Shown here piece after piece: positions 12,401 to 23,473 of a stretch of DNA of 64,000 bases. Under the pieces are notes generated by a model. That model was not told the origin of the DNA. It saw nothing but the letters and a program-made list of their open reading frames with translations, and did not search any database. The stretch comes from Anniella stebbinsi (Eukaryota; Chordata; Lepidosauria; Squamata; Anniellidae), in NCBI GenBank assembly GCA_029215795.1, contig JARDYH010000001.1, positions 116,896,533-116,960,532 of the forward strand, given 5' to 3'. Position numbers and translations under genes: made by a program. Within the stretch, counting starts at the first letter, position 1. The number at the start of each line of letters is the position of its first letter.

Positions 12401-15400
12401 GGCATGATGTTGCATCACTCTGATGTCATAAAGGACATATGCTGCATTGATATTGTGGGGTGAGTTGCTGTTACTGCAGGAGGCAGCAGTTGCTGTTACT
12501 GCAGGAGGCAGCAGTTGCTGACATACAGTGCATAATACAATGCCACAGAAATGGACAGGGTGTGGGACTGGATAACACTGATGCCACGCTAAAGTAACTT
12601 CTGGCATTATAATGCTAACACAGCCCTGCATATTTCGTATATTTTGTATGTAGTAAAGTTTTTGTAGTGGGCTTAGAGGTTACAGATAGATTAGCAGGGA
12701 TTATTTGCTACAGCATTGCATGCTGCTGAGGCTTTGTCACCACAAAGTGCTGTGTACTGTCAAAATTAACTTTCAGATGGAAGATGACAAACATTTGAAA
12801 AGGAAATAATCTGAGTTTGGCTCAGACATTGGCTCAGTTCGGACGACATATTAAGCAACGGAGGGGTAAATAACGTACTGACTGTGCGTTAGGCAGGAGG
12901 AGCTCCACAGACGACACACTGCAGCCGGCGCTGCTCGGAACCGGCAAACGCCCCGGCTGCAAGGAACTTGCGGTGGCCATTTTGGTTGCAGCTTCTCCTC
13001 CGTGTGTCCTCCAGCCATATCCCAGCAGGCACCGTGAGTTCTGCCGGCTGCATAGAGCGGCCAGGTTTTTTTGGCTGCTCTAGGCAGCAGAACTCTGTTC
13101 CGAAACGGAATAGTCCACGGAGAGAGGGGGGGCTGAATTCGGACGACACTTTAAACAATGGGGCTTCGGGCTAAACAACGAGCAAGCCCGTTGTTTCGTT
13201 CCGTTGTTTAAAGTGCCTGATTAACGTACTGTCAGTTGTGTGTGCGTTGTGTGCTGCCCTCCAGACGACACAATAAGCAACACAACTGACGATTGTTCCC
13301 CCCCTCCTCCGTTGCCTAATGTGTTGTCCGAACTGAGCCATTGAATCAGATCCTGGTTAAGTTAGGTGAACAACTTCTTCTTCTTAGTATTAGTATTTAT
13401 ATCCTGCCTTTTCCCCGATACTGGGACTCAAGGCGGCTTACAAATTACAACATGTACAGTTAAAACAAATAGAGATATACAAAAAAAAATATAATTAAAC
13501 ATAGTACAATTTAAAAATATTTTAAACATTTAAGAACATATTAAATACACATAATTAAAAAATTAAGCTATTGGGAGTCAGAAACTCTTGCCAATCTATT
13601 GCTATAAGCAGCACATCCACAGAGGTCTCAACTACTCCCCAAAGGCCTGCTGAAACAGAAAAGTTTTAGCCTGCCTCTGAAGCACACCAAGGAGGGAACC
13701 AGTCTAGCTTCCATAGGAAGGGAGTTCCAGAGCCCCGGGGCAGCCACCGAGAAGGCCCTCTCCCGCGTACCCACCAGGCATGCCTGTGATGGTGGTGGAA
13801 CGGAGAGAAGGACCTCCCCTGAAGCCCTCAGGGGACGGGCAGGCTCATAAGGGAGAATACGGTCTTTCAGATAACCTGGATCTGAGCCGTATAGGGCTTT
13901 GTAGGTCATAACCAGCACTTTGAATTGTGCCTGGAAACAGACTGGAAGCCAGTGGAGCTGTTTTAACAGGGGTGTTGTATGCTCCCTGTAGCCAGCCCCA
14001 GTCAACAATCTGGCCACAGCTCTTTGAACCAGCTGAATTTTCGAACACTCTTCAAAGGCAGCCCCACGTAGAGCGCATTACATTAATCCAAATGGGATGT
14101 AACTAAGGCGTGTGTCACCGTGGCCAGGCCTGACATCTCAAGGAACGGGCGCAGCTGGCACACAAGCTTTAACTGTGCAAATGCACTCCTGTCCACCGCC
14201 GAAACCTGGGCATCCAGGCTCAGAGCTGAATCCAGGAGTACACCCAAGCTGTGAACCTGTGTCTTCAAGGGGAGTGTAACCCCATCCTGCACAAGCTGAA
14301 TCCCTATTCCTTGATCTGCCTTTCAACTGACCAGGAGCACCTCTGACTTGTCTGGATTAAGCCTCAGTTTGTTTGCCCTCATCCAGTCCATTGCTGCTGA
14401 CAGACACCGGTTTAGGACCGAAACAGCTTCCTTGGAATTGGGTGGAAAGGAGAAGTAGAGTTGGGTGTCATCAGCGTACTGGTGGCACCGCACCCAAAAA
14501 CTCCGGACAACCTCTCCCAACGGTTTCATGTATATGTTAAATAGCATGGGGGACAAAAATGGAACCCTGAGGGACTCCACAGGCCAACAGCCAAGGAGTT
14601 GAACAGAGGTACCTTCTCGGTCCACCCCTCCAGAAAGGAATGGAACCACTGTAAAACAGTGCCTCCAAGTCCCATCCCAGTGAGGCGGCCCAGGAGGATA
14701 CCATGGTCGATGGTAATGCACGCCGCTGGGACACACTCCCCCTGTCCAGTTCCTGGCGTAGGTCATCCACCAAGGCGACCAAAGCTGTTTCTTTCCCATA
14801 ACCAGGTCTGAGGCCAGATTGAAATGGATCTAGATAATCCATCTCATCCAGGAATCCCTGGAGTTGGGAGGCCACCACATGCTCCAGTACCTTGCCCAGG
14901 AATGGGATATTGGAGACTGGCTGGTAATTATCTAATGCATTGGGGTTCAAGGAGGCCTTCTCCAACATAGGTCATACTACCGCCTCCTTCAGGCAGGGTG
15001 GAACCCTGCCTTGGCGGAGGGAGGCATTAATGACTCCACTCACCCACTCGGCCAGTCCCCCTTTGGCTGCTTCTATGAGCCAGAAAGGGCAAGGATCTAA
15101 CATACATGTGGTGGCTCTTACCTCTCCAAGGATCCTGTCCACATCATCAGGCTGTACAAATTGAAAAGTATCCAATAACACTGGGCAAGCAGGTGCCAAA
15201 GTTACATCCACTGGGTCTGTATCAACTAGAGCATCCAAGTCAGAGCAGATCCGAGCGATTTTGTCTGCAAAGTGCTGGGCAAATTGGTCACAGTGGGCTG
15301 CCAACAAGTCTAAATTCTCCTCTTGTGAGCCAGTGTGTAAAAGGCCCCTGACCATCAGAAACAGCTCCGCTTTGCAGATGCAATAGTGGCAGAAAAAAAA

Positions 15401-18400
15401 AATTGTTGCCTTTATTGCCACAGAGTAGGCCTTCAAATAGGCTCTAGCCCGTGTTTGATTGGATTTGCTCCCGAGTTTTCCGCCAATGTCGCTCTAGTCG
15501 TCGTCTCACTCGTTTCATTGCCACCAGCTCCCTAGAAAACCAGGTGGCTGGTGTGGCTCCACTTCGTGAGAGAGGACGCGCAGGAGCGATCGTGTCCACC
15601 ACCCAAGTCATTTCTCTATTCCAGAGATCAACCTGGGCTTTGACAGAATCGCCTGCCAAGGCAACAGGAAAATCCCCAAGAGCAGTCAGGAAACCATTCG
15701 GATCCATCAGCCTCCTGGGGCGGACTGTCTTAATCAGTCCTCCACCCCTGCAGAGGTTCTGAGTACCATCAAGACTAAACCCCACCAGGTAGTGTTCTGT
15801 CCATGACAACAGAACTATACAAAGTTCCTCCACTCTCAGATCACCATCACTCCACCCAACTCAGAAAACAAGGTCCAGAGTGTGCCCAGCAGCATGATTA
15901 GGGCCAGATACCACTCCTGACAGGGCAGCCTCAGCATGGATGTTGAAATCCCCCAGCACAATAAGCTGAGGGGACTCCAACACCAGCCCCGAGACTACCC
16001 TGGCTAGCTCAGGAATGGAGACTGTTGAGCAGCGGGGTGAATGGTACACCAACAGAATCGCTATTCTGTCCTGGGCACCCACCTGCAGATTCACACACTC
16101 GAACCCCACAGACTGTGGGACAGGGCACCTGGTCAGGGGGATGGAATTCCGATAGACCACTGCCACTCCACCTCCCCATCTCCCAAGTCTTGCCTGCTGC
16201 TGGACAGTGAACCCTGGTGGGCAAAGTTGGAAGAGGTTACACCCCACCCCACCCCCCAGCTTCGTCCAGCTTGGTCTCAATAGTTTCCATTGAAATAAAT
16301 GGGGACTCAAGTTCAACTAAGTCTGGATCTAACTTGTGGAATTCTGTAACCATGTATAAATGCATATGAATATATTTATTATACTTGTACCTCATCCTTC
16401 AGCAAAAAGCTCAGAAAGGCTTATGCAGGTTTCCTAACACCAATCATTTATAATATTTTGAACTATAGACTCATGTCCTGTTTCAAATGGCCTTTTTTCT
16501 GCTATGAGTTAACTGCAAGGCTAATAATAATAATAATAATATTTATTTCTTACCCGCCTTTCCCTCCGTATCGAGGCGGGGAACAACATCAATACCAACA
16601 ATATAAACTACAATATACAATACATAAACTGATTAAAAGCATATAAAATTAATACATTATTAAAATCAACAAAGTCTTAAAATTCGACTGGGTAGGCCTG
16701 CCGGAAGAGATCAGTCTTTATAGCTCTCTTAAATTCTTGAAGACTGGTAAGTTGGCGGATCTCTCTCGGCAGGCAATTGTTAACTGGGTTGCTAAAATGA
16801 GTGTGTCAACAATTTTCGGTACCTTTGTTATTTGGCTTTTGGACAGTGTCCAATGCTACTGTTCCGCTTATTCCACTGATGTAGTGCTAGGGTAAACAAC
16901 CTCTAGTGCAACAGCAAAGGATATGCTGCTGTGATGGGTTTCTAGCATGGTGGAAATGCCATTGGTGTTGCACTAGAGGTCACATGCTAGCTCTAGTGTA
17001 AGTGGCAGTGTTCGATGCTGTTCAATGTCTAACTTTTTACAAGTATTCCAATAAAAAAAAATCTACAAAATAAAACATTTAATCCATGTTAAGTGTCCTT
17101 TAATTTCCCACCTCAGATATATCAGGTTAAATACTTGTGATGTAATGAGGTATACTTTTTTTAGTTTTGATGTTTACTAAATAAAAGTAAATATGTTAAA
17201 TTAGATCTCTCTAGGGCAGGAGTGGGCAACTTGTGGCCCTCCAAATGTTTTGGCCTACAGCATCCATCTTCTTGAGCCAGCATAGCCAGTGGTGAAGGGT
17301 GATGGGAGTTCTGGACAAAATATCTGGAGGCCACAAGTTGCCCTCCCCTGCTGTAGGGCAACAAACTGAAAATTTCCCTAAGCAAATTACCCTATGCAAC
17401 TCAACATAATTTGCAATGTAAAATTTCCTAAATCAAAATTTTCCAGAATACCCACATCACTGACTTACCTGGACTCTTAATATAATCTTTCATGGTGCAG
17501 TGTACCATTAATACACAAGAGTTCTTGATACTTCTCATGGCACTTTTTACGTAGAAATCTTAACCTTCAAGAAACTCAGCTGTCTTTCCTCCACTCGTGT
17601 TACAACTTACAGTAAAAATGAATGGGGCTATGCCATATGTATTTGATGCACGGTCTCTATACTCCCTCCCCCTCTCTCTTGAAGTCTGGGGATAGATTGT
17701 AGGACTGTGGGGATCCTACATTAGAGCAAATGAGGTATAGTCCATTTTACTTCTATATTCAGCATTCCTTTTGACTAGCGAATGGCTGAAGGAGGCCTAA
17801 GAAAGAGACACACAATACAAGGATATATCAAGACAAAGCACTGAGCAATAATGTACTATATAATTGTGCTGGGGAAGCAAACATGGGATTGCAGACATCA
17901 CATTTCAGGCATGCCCCATCCCCTTTTATTGTACATTCCCACAACTTTGCCATCCTCTCTCTCACCCCAATATGTGAGGCATTCTGTCAGTGAACCTTTG
18001 GTGTGACTCCAGATTGCCAACTGTGGCATGTACCAGATGGGGGCCAATCCACATTGGAGTCCGTATAAGGGATATAATGTGCAGTGTGTCCATCTGTTGC
18101 GCTCCATTCACTGGTCATCTTCTAAATGCCTTTATTATGAGGTGGGGAATTTGGTTGACCTTCATCCAGTTGGTTGAAAATCTGGCCTACTCTTATTTTA
18201 AGCAGCACAAGGTGCAGAGTATTTTAGGTCATGTAGGTGAGGATGGACAAGAATTGGAGCATTGAAGGGTTCCTATGTTGTGGCCCCATTTCTCCAGCAC
18301 CACCATGTGGTTGGCAGTGAGTGGAAGAGATTGGTATTGTGTTGTCTGCCACATCTTATCAGCCAGAGAGTTGAGTGCTGTCCAGTTGAGTCATAGCCCA

Positions 18401-21400
18401 AGGTCTCAATTCTCCCTGCAGTCAGCTGGTGTACTTTGAACAGGCAGAAAGAGTAATCCTGCATTTCAAGCACTACACAAAAGTCTCCAGTCTCTTGATT
18501 ACAGCAGAATGCATTGCTGGAAGCCAGGTGGAAAGAGCAGAATGGGCATGTCCTCACAAATGTCCTTGCAAAAAAGGTGTCTCTCTGCTCCATGCAGTCA
18601 GCAGTTTTATCTGCTTGCAGTGTCCCCCCCACCCACCTGCAAGTAGCTTTTTAGTTTGAGATTTCTCTTGATATCTTTTCTAAAGTGTAGAGTTGTGAAG
18701 AAAATACTAAAAGACGAGAGGATTATGACTGAATGGTTAAATGTCTACTCTGAAATGAAAGATTAAGGGGTCAATCAAGAAGGGGTCAGTCTTTTCATAT
18801 GAAAGCTCTGGTAACTAATTTGTCCTGCTCTAATCTCATGCTCTTGGAGTTTATTAGTTTTGTCTTTGAGCACTGATTTTGTAATCTGGAGACAAAAGCT
18901 GCTTTTCCAAAGAGCAAGAGCAACTTTTCAGACAGGGTTGCATTTGCTTTAGTAATACATTCCATTATATCAGGTGATTTTATTAATCAGAAATAGTGAA
19001 GACTATCTTGTAGTCTAGTGCATTAAACCTTTTGTTTTTGGATTTTAGTCTTGCCAGTGATAAAATTAGATTGCCATTTCATCCTGAGAAGCTTTCTTCT
19101 TGTACAGGTGCCTTTTTATTTTTGAGTGGACAAAGAACAAAAACCAAAAAGAAGCAGTGGCCAGAAATGGCAATATCTTCACATTACTGTCTAAAATGAT
19201 TTTTATGGTGGAAGAACTTTACGTTCGCAGTTACAGTTCCGTTGACATGAAGCATCTCTTCACTGATGTTTGATTGCATGTTTATGGTCACTTTCTGTTC
19301 TTAGAAAGGTCACTTTTACTACCCAACTTATAAACTGGGTTGCTTTGTTTTGTTCCTTGTATTAACGTTGTTCCCTATACTATACCAGCCTTGTTATTAC
19401 ACCAGCGTGCAAGGATGGAGAGGTTAGCAAAGGAACTGAAGTTTGAAAATGATGAACTTGAGAAACTTAAAGGTGAAGTGAATGGCATGGAACATGATCT
19501 TATGCAAAGGCGTCTGAGAAGAGTGAGTTGTACAACCTCAATCCCAACAGTAAGTAAGAGGGTTTTACAATATTTCTATTAAAATAAAATCTTAGTTTCT
19601 CCTTTTGGCAATGAGGGGGACTCGCTCAACACATTTAAATCTATTGCTTTTATATGGAATAAGTACTGCCAGGCAGGGTTCAAATAACCAGTTCCCTTCT
19701 GCAGCCTCATAATTGCTCCATGTTCTTTCCCAAACCAGAAAGAGTGTGGTAGAACTACCTCTAGCATTAATTCCAAGTACACACCTTCAGTGTGAAGTCA
19801 CCACATCAGCAATATGGTGGCCTCTTCAGCTGAAAATAAGGAACCTTGGTTGGAACGAACATTCTAAAGCGGAGACAGGAACATCACATTTGTGGTCCTG
19901 GAACACGCATTGCCATGGTTGGGAAGAGGGAGACATAGAAGGAATGGGACATCTGACTTGATTTAAATTTTGCAGTGCTGCATTCTACAATTTTTTTCTT
20001 TATTGTGCTTTTCAACATCCAAATAATTTATGTATGTTGTTAACTTGGTAGTTGCTTCCTTCTGATACAAGCATTTGTTTCTTAAAACTGATTTCATATC
20101 CTGAAAAACATTTTGGGTTGATACATCAATGAATTGATTCTTTGTCTCAAAACGATAGCATCTTTCAAGAGCTTCACCCCCGGTGCCCATATGCAAGCTA
20201 ATTATTTATTACAACAAATAACCACGCAAAATAGCTTTCAGAACACATCTATGCTGTACTAGTTTGAAGTTTGTTTAACTGTCATGGTTAAGAGATTCTA
20301 AGAGATTCTGGAAAATATACTACTTACTGTGTGGGACTGAAACTCCCACTAGTATTCACAGTAGGGTGGATTGATTTTAAATCAAGGTGATTTAACCAGC
20401 AGTTTAAATCTTTATTTAAACTACCAAGAAGATAGGTGTAAATTAAGTTTCCCAAGTGTAAGTTATATTTTTCCTGAAGAAAAAAATCATACTATTTGAT
20501 GGCTATAATTAAAACATACTGGTTTTCAACTTAATAAAACTCTGGTCAATACCTTTCACACTATGCAGTTACATCTCCATACAGTGGTAAGGGGTCTGAT
20601 TAATTAATAGGTTTCTGTTTGGTTCTATGTTTGTGTGCATCTTAACAAAAATTGTTGTGCTGACTTTCCTTCCATTGCAATTTTTGGTTCTTTTTACTAG
20701 CCTGAGGAGATGACCAGATTGAGGAGTGTGAACAGACAGCTCCAGATAAATGTTGACTGTACACAGAAAGAAATTGACCTCCTTCAGTCAAGAGGTATAT
20801 ATTTCTAATACATTTCTTTATCAAAAGTGTTATTGTATGGAACTGTATATTTCGATGTAAGTGGTTTTTTACATATCACTGACTTATCTTATCATTGCTG
20901 CAAAATGAAAGATACTCAATTCTAATTTCTTATCAGTTCTGCTGTCAGCAATGCTGCTGGATATCTCAGTTTCCCTAGTAAAATGAAGGTAAAATTTAAA
21001 AACTAGAACATATTTGTAAAAGCCAGTTCTGGCAGTATACCAGGGAATTGCATTTGGGTGTTAATTTAGATATCAAAACTGCAATTGATTCTTCACTATA
21101 AACTTACATCTCCCATATGGCAGGGCATCATGACAGTAAAGTACAAATGAAGACCTGTAGAAAAGAGTGTAGGCTGTAAACACCTAATGTTGAAAACATG
21201 CATATTTAAGTAAGGAAGTTATTTAAATAACATCCATAACCTCTTAAATACTTGTTTTGTTCTGAAGGGAACATATTTTTCTGTCTTATATTAATAGGGA
21301 ACTTTGACCCAAAAGCCACGAGTAACTTTTATGATAACATAGAACCTGGTCCTGTTGTGCCACCAAAGCCATGTAAAAAAGGTGAGTCATCAGATAAATA

Positions 21401-23473
21401 TTCAAGATTTAGTTTTTAATAACTTGGTGCTGAGGGATTTTTATGTTGGGAGAATATTAATGTGCTGTATCTAAGAGGAGCCGTATTAACAAAGTTGTAT
21501 CAAGAAATACATTTTGCCTTCCTCTATTTATACTTTGTACAAATTGTGCTAAAAATACTTGTCCGGATGTATTATGATACGGCAGTAGTAATACAGCAAT
21601 CAGAACATTCTTAACGTGTTGGATACAGTCATTATATTATGTTTATGCATGGAGCGGAGTCTTGAGAAGCAGCAAAGTTTTAGTTTTTTTATTGAGATTT
21701 CTTTGATAGGTCCTTCTTGATTAGGATGCTTTTGTACTTACAATCCTGTATGCATTTCAAGGGGTTTCTCTCCACACCTGCCATGATTCTCTCAGCTTGT
21801 GCAAATATTTGATCCTCTTAATACTGTAAAATGTACCCTCCACCTCCCCACAGCTGGTGCTTTCTTTTGGTCAGCAACTTAGGAGAAAACAATAGAACTG
21901 TGGCATCTGTGAAAATGCTCTAATCTTGCCCTTCTGCCCTGCTCCAACATCTTAATTTTTTAAGGTGGCCTTCATCCTGTATTTCTAGCCTAAGCAGCAC
22001 TCCCTATTAGGCAAACACTTTGAATAGGATGGAGGAATTAAGGGACACCAGAGCAGGAATTAATCGGCAGTGTCACAGCCTAGGTAGCTAATTCTTTCTA
22101 ATTTGTGATGAAGCCAAGAATGAATTAATCTTGCTGTCTCTTCTCTCTCTGCTCCTGGTTTTATGGAAATTACAGTTCACCTAAACCCTTAATATTGTGG
22201 TACTATGGCTCTTATGGACAAACTGCAATCATTGGGGAAAGATAGCACAGCTTGAAAAGTAATTGCCATAAGTCAGCCCTCTGGTTATTTTCAAATGTAT
22301 GGAGGATATACATTATTTAAAGCAAAGTATCTTATGTTGAGTACTAAAAAGGATATACTCAAGAACGTTGGTGGCTTTCTACCAAGTATTACCAACAGTA
22401 ATTTGATAGTACTTTGGCAATATAGTATGTGTGCTTAAATGCTGATGTTCTATAGAAGACACAAGATGTGCATACTCACTTTTCTAACCATTCACTTTGC
22501 TAACATTCTAAAAAGGCTAACTATTGGGGGAAATGCTGTTAAGTATTTTGTGAAGAAATGAGAGAGCCTAAAAGAGGTGCCATTAAAGTCCTTCTCAGTA
22601 TCCCGGAGCAAAATTTGAATTTGCTGGAAAGTGTTGGTCAGTTAAAAAGCAAAGAATCCAACATCTCTTTGCCTGTAGTCAAAAGTTTGTGTGCTTACCT
22701 CAAAGTCTACTGTGCAAAATTCATTCCCTTGGATTCATGTAAGTGTTGACAAATTTAATACCAAAGATGCTTGAACCTTCAAGATAAAATTTACCTGTGG
22801 AGACAAGTTGAAAGTAACACAGACCAGGCCCTTTGTAGATGTTTTTATAATAACTGATATACTAAAAGGGTACAGCAACTGCAATGTTCTGGAGCATGCA
22901 TGACATTGAGGTGACCATAGCATTTGTGTGTTTCAAATAGCTGTCGTGCAGGTGAGCTATGATATTGCAATAAATTCTGTAGGTAGTGTCAGATACACAT
23001 ACAGAAGATACCTGAGCCCAACCCATCCTCGTACAGAAGTGTAAGAAGTATTAAATGCTCATTTTTATGTTAACCTGTATCTTAGTAGCCATGACTGTTG
23101 CCATATTAGACCCCTAAACGAATCTGGCAGGTCAGATATGATTTGTCATGACCTCATATAACTGAAATATTTTGGGTATCCTCACTTGGAACAAAGATAA
23201 AATAGTATGTGGATAACAGAGTCTAATTACAAAAACGTTGAAGCTTCAGCATTTTACTATATTATTATGCATGATTTTTGTGTATTTAAAAATATAGAGT
23301 TTAAAAGAAAATCGTTCTCTGTAGACCATCAGAACAATTCCAAGCAAGCTTCGCGATCACAGCCAAGAGATGAAGATTTTGAAGGAGCTCCGTGGAATTG
23401 TGACAGCTGTACTTTTTTGAACCACCCAGCACTGAATCGCTGTGAGCAATGTGAAATGCCGCGGTATGCCTGA
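9336..23473 (+). CDS. TAB3: TAB3, TGF-beta-activated kinase 1 binding protein 3 (whole gene, 6 coding exons)
   Basis: TAB3 is a cytoplasmic adaptor that binds TAK1 (MAP3K7) and K63-linked ubiquitin chains, linking TRAF signals to NF-kappaB and MAP kinases (family knowledge). Six exons join in frame to 2049 nt (682 aa plus stop). In order they give an N-terminal CUE domain (residues about 8-50, starting [18 protein letters not shown]), a long Pro/Gln/Ser-rich region (about 75-510), a coiled coil that in the family binds TAK1 (about 521-605), and a C-terminal NZF finger with W-N-C-x2-C and C-x2-C. The segment MEYHSPDD and the finger exon ending CEMPRYA identify TAB3 rather than TAB2. Human TAB3 is about 712 aa; the difference is mostly a linker segment between the coiled coil and the finger that I could not find. 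The start ATG sits in ctgccATGG, a good initiation context. Confidence 0.95.
9438..10643 (+). other. TAB3: TAB3 intron, nothing else seen
   Basis: The intron lies between the CUE exons and has GT and AG ends. It is AT-rich, with no recognisable gene or repeat. Confidence 0.7.
10644..12102 (+). CDS. TAB3: TAB3 second coding exon (large Pro-rich exon)
   Basis: The acceptor TTATTAG precedes AACAACAACAAC, which completes the CUE domain as NNNNLDACC. The exon is 1459 nt (486 codons plus 1 nt) and ends TATACTCAAG|GTAAAC. It carries the low-complexity Pro/Gln/Ser linker characteristic of TAB2/TAB3, with segments such as [19 protein letters not shown] and [18 protein letters not shown] that are family hallmarks. 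The end ([10 protein letters not shown]) leads into the coiled-coil exon. If the donor is ignored, translation stops 18 nt further on; that continuation is intron. Confidence 0.95.
12463..12520. repeat. Short tandem repeat, about two copies of a 25-bp unit
   Basis: The unit GTTGCTGTTACTGCAGGAGG plus CAGCA occurs twice, with a partial third copy. It lies in the TAB3 intron. Confidence 0.7.
12831..13339. mobile_element. MITE with 3-bp target duplication (family A, copy 2)
   Basis: The ends are GGCTCAGTTCGGACGACA and TGTTGTCCGAACTGAGCC, an exact inverted pair, with ATT on both sides (12828-12830 and 13340-13342). Internal sequence, including a second inverted motif near 13140-13210, matches copy 1 at 934-1461. 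No coding capacity. Confidence 0.75.
13379..16316 (-). mobile_element. LINE, L2/CR1-group non-LTR retrotransposon, decayed, 5'-truncated
   Basis: Read on the - strand from 16316 to 13379, broken frames give in order: an endonuclease end ([11 protein letters not shown] ... HTLDLVF, about 15.9-16.2 kb), a linker, and reverse transcriptase motifs ([58 protein letters not shown]). The C-terminal domain ends [20 protein letters not shown]. The frame is interrupted several times, so the copy is dead. The 3' UTR contains TATCCTGCCTTTTCCCCGAT and ends in a simple repeat. It lies in the large TAB3 intron, antisense to the gene. Confidence 0.88.
16522..16762 (-). mobile_element. LINE 3'-end fragment with (TAA)n tail
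   Basis: This is the same unit as 5128-5358: (TAA)n, TTATTTCTTACCCGCCTTTC, then GGTAGGCCTGCCGGAAGAGA. It covers only the C-terminal end and 3' UTR. Confidence 0.7.
17217..17350. mobile_element. hAT-like miniature element
   Basis: The element starts CAGGAGTGGGCAACTTGTGG and ends with the inverted form, CCACAAGTTGCCCTCCCCTG. It is flanked by CTCTAGGG and CTGTAGGG (8 bp, one mismatch). It has no coding capacity. Confidence 0.75.
17359..19388 (+). other. TAB3: Rest of the large TAB3 intron, no gene seen
   Basis: Short open frames on both strands (for example near 18.0-18.6 kb) lack splice signals and domain features. I see no supportable feature. Confidence 0.5.
19389..19549 (+). CDS. TAB3: TAB3 third coding exon (coiled coil)
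   Basis: The acceptor is TATACCAG and the donor is ACA|GTAAGT. The exon is 161 nt, entered in phase 1 (G|CC = Ala) and left in phase 0. It encodes a heptad-rich, charged segment ([14 protein letters not shown]... [12 protein letters not shown]) followed by [10 protein letters not shown]. This part of the family protein mediates TAK1 binding. Confidence 0.93.
20701..20794 (+). CDS. TAB3: TAB3 fourth coding exon (coiled coil, continued)
   Basis: The acceptor TTTTTACTAG precedes [15 protein letters not shown], and the donor is AGAG|GTATAT. The exon is 94 nt, phase 0 to phase 1. It continues the helical TAK1-binding segment through [15 protein letters not shown]. Confidence 0.92.
21298..21381 (+). 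CDS. TAB3: TAB3 fifth coding exon ([10 protein letters not shown] motif)
   Basis: The acceptor TTAATAG precedes GGAACTTTGAC and the donor is AAAAAAG|GTGAGT. The exon is 84 nt, phase 1 to phase 1. It encodes [19 protein letters not shown] and PPKPCKK, a segment conserved between TAB2 and TAB3. Confidence 0.92.
23325..23473 (+). CDS. TAB3: TAB3 last coding exon (NZF zinc finger and stop)
   Basis: The acceptor CTCTGTAG ends at 23324 and the TGA stop is at 23471-23473. The exon is entered in phase 1 (G|AC = Asp). It encodes a short Ser/Gln-rich linker and then the RanBP2-type NZF finger: [16 protein letters not shown] and [12 protein letters not shown]. The four zinc cysteines, the Trp and the TF pair that contact K63-linked ubiquitin in this family are all present. 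Confidence 0.95.

Larger units (their letters stand above)
19550..23324 (+). other. TAB3: TAB3 introns between the last four coding exons
   Basis: These three introns are AT-rich and show little repeat content apart from a GATTTTAAATCA-containing repeat-like patch near 20.35 kb. I looked in 21382-23324 for the linker exon known from mammalian TAB3 (between KPSKK and the finger exon) and found no match. Confidence 0.5.

Noticed and set aside
14599..15762. + strand open frames across the LINE
   Set aside because: Antisense to clear LINE reverse transcriptase and endonuclease remnants on the - strand.
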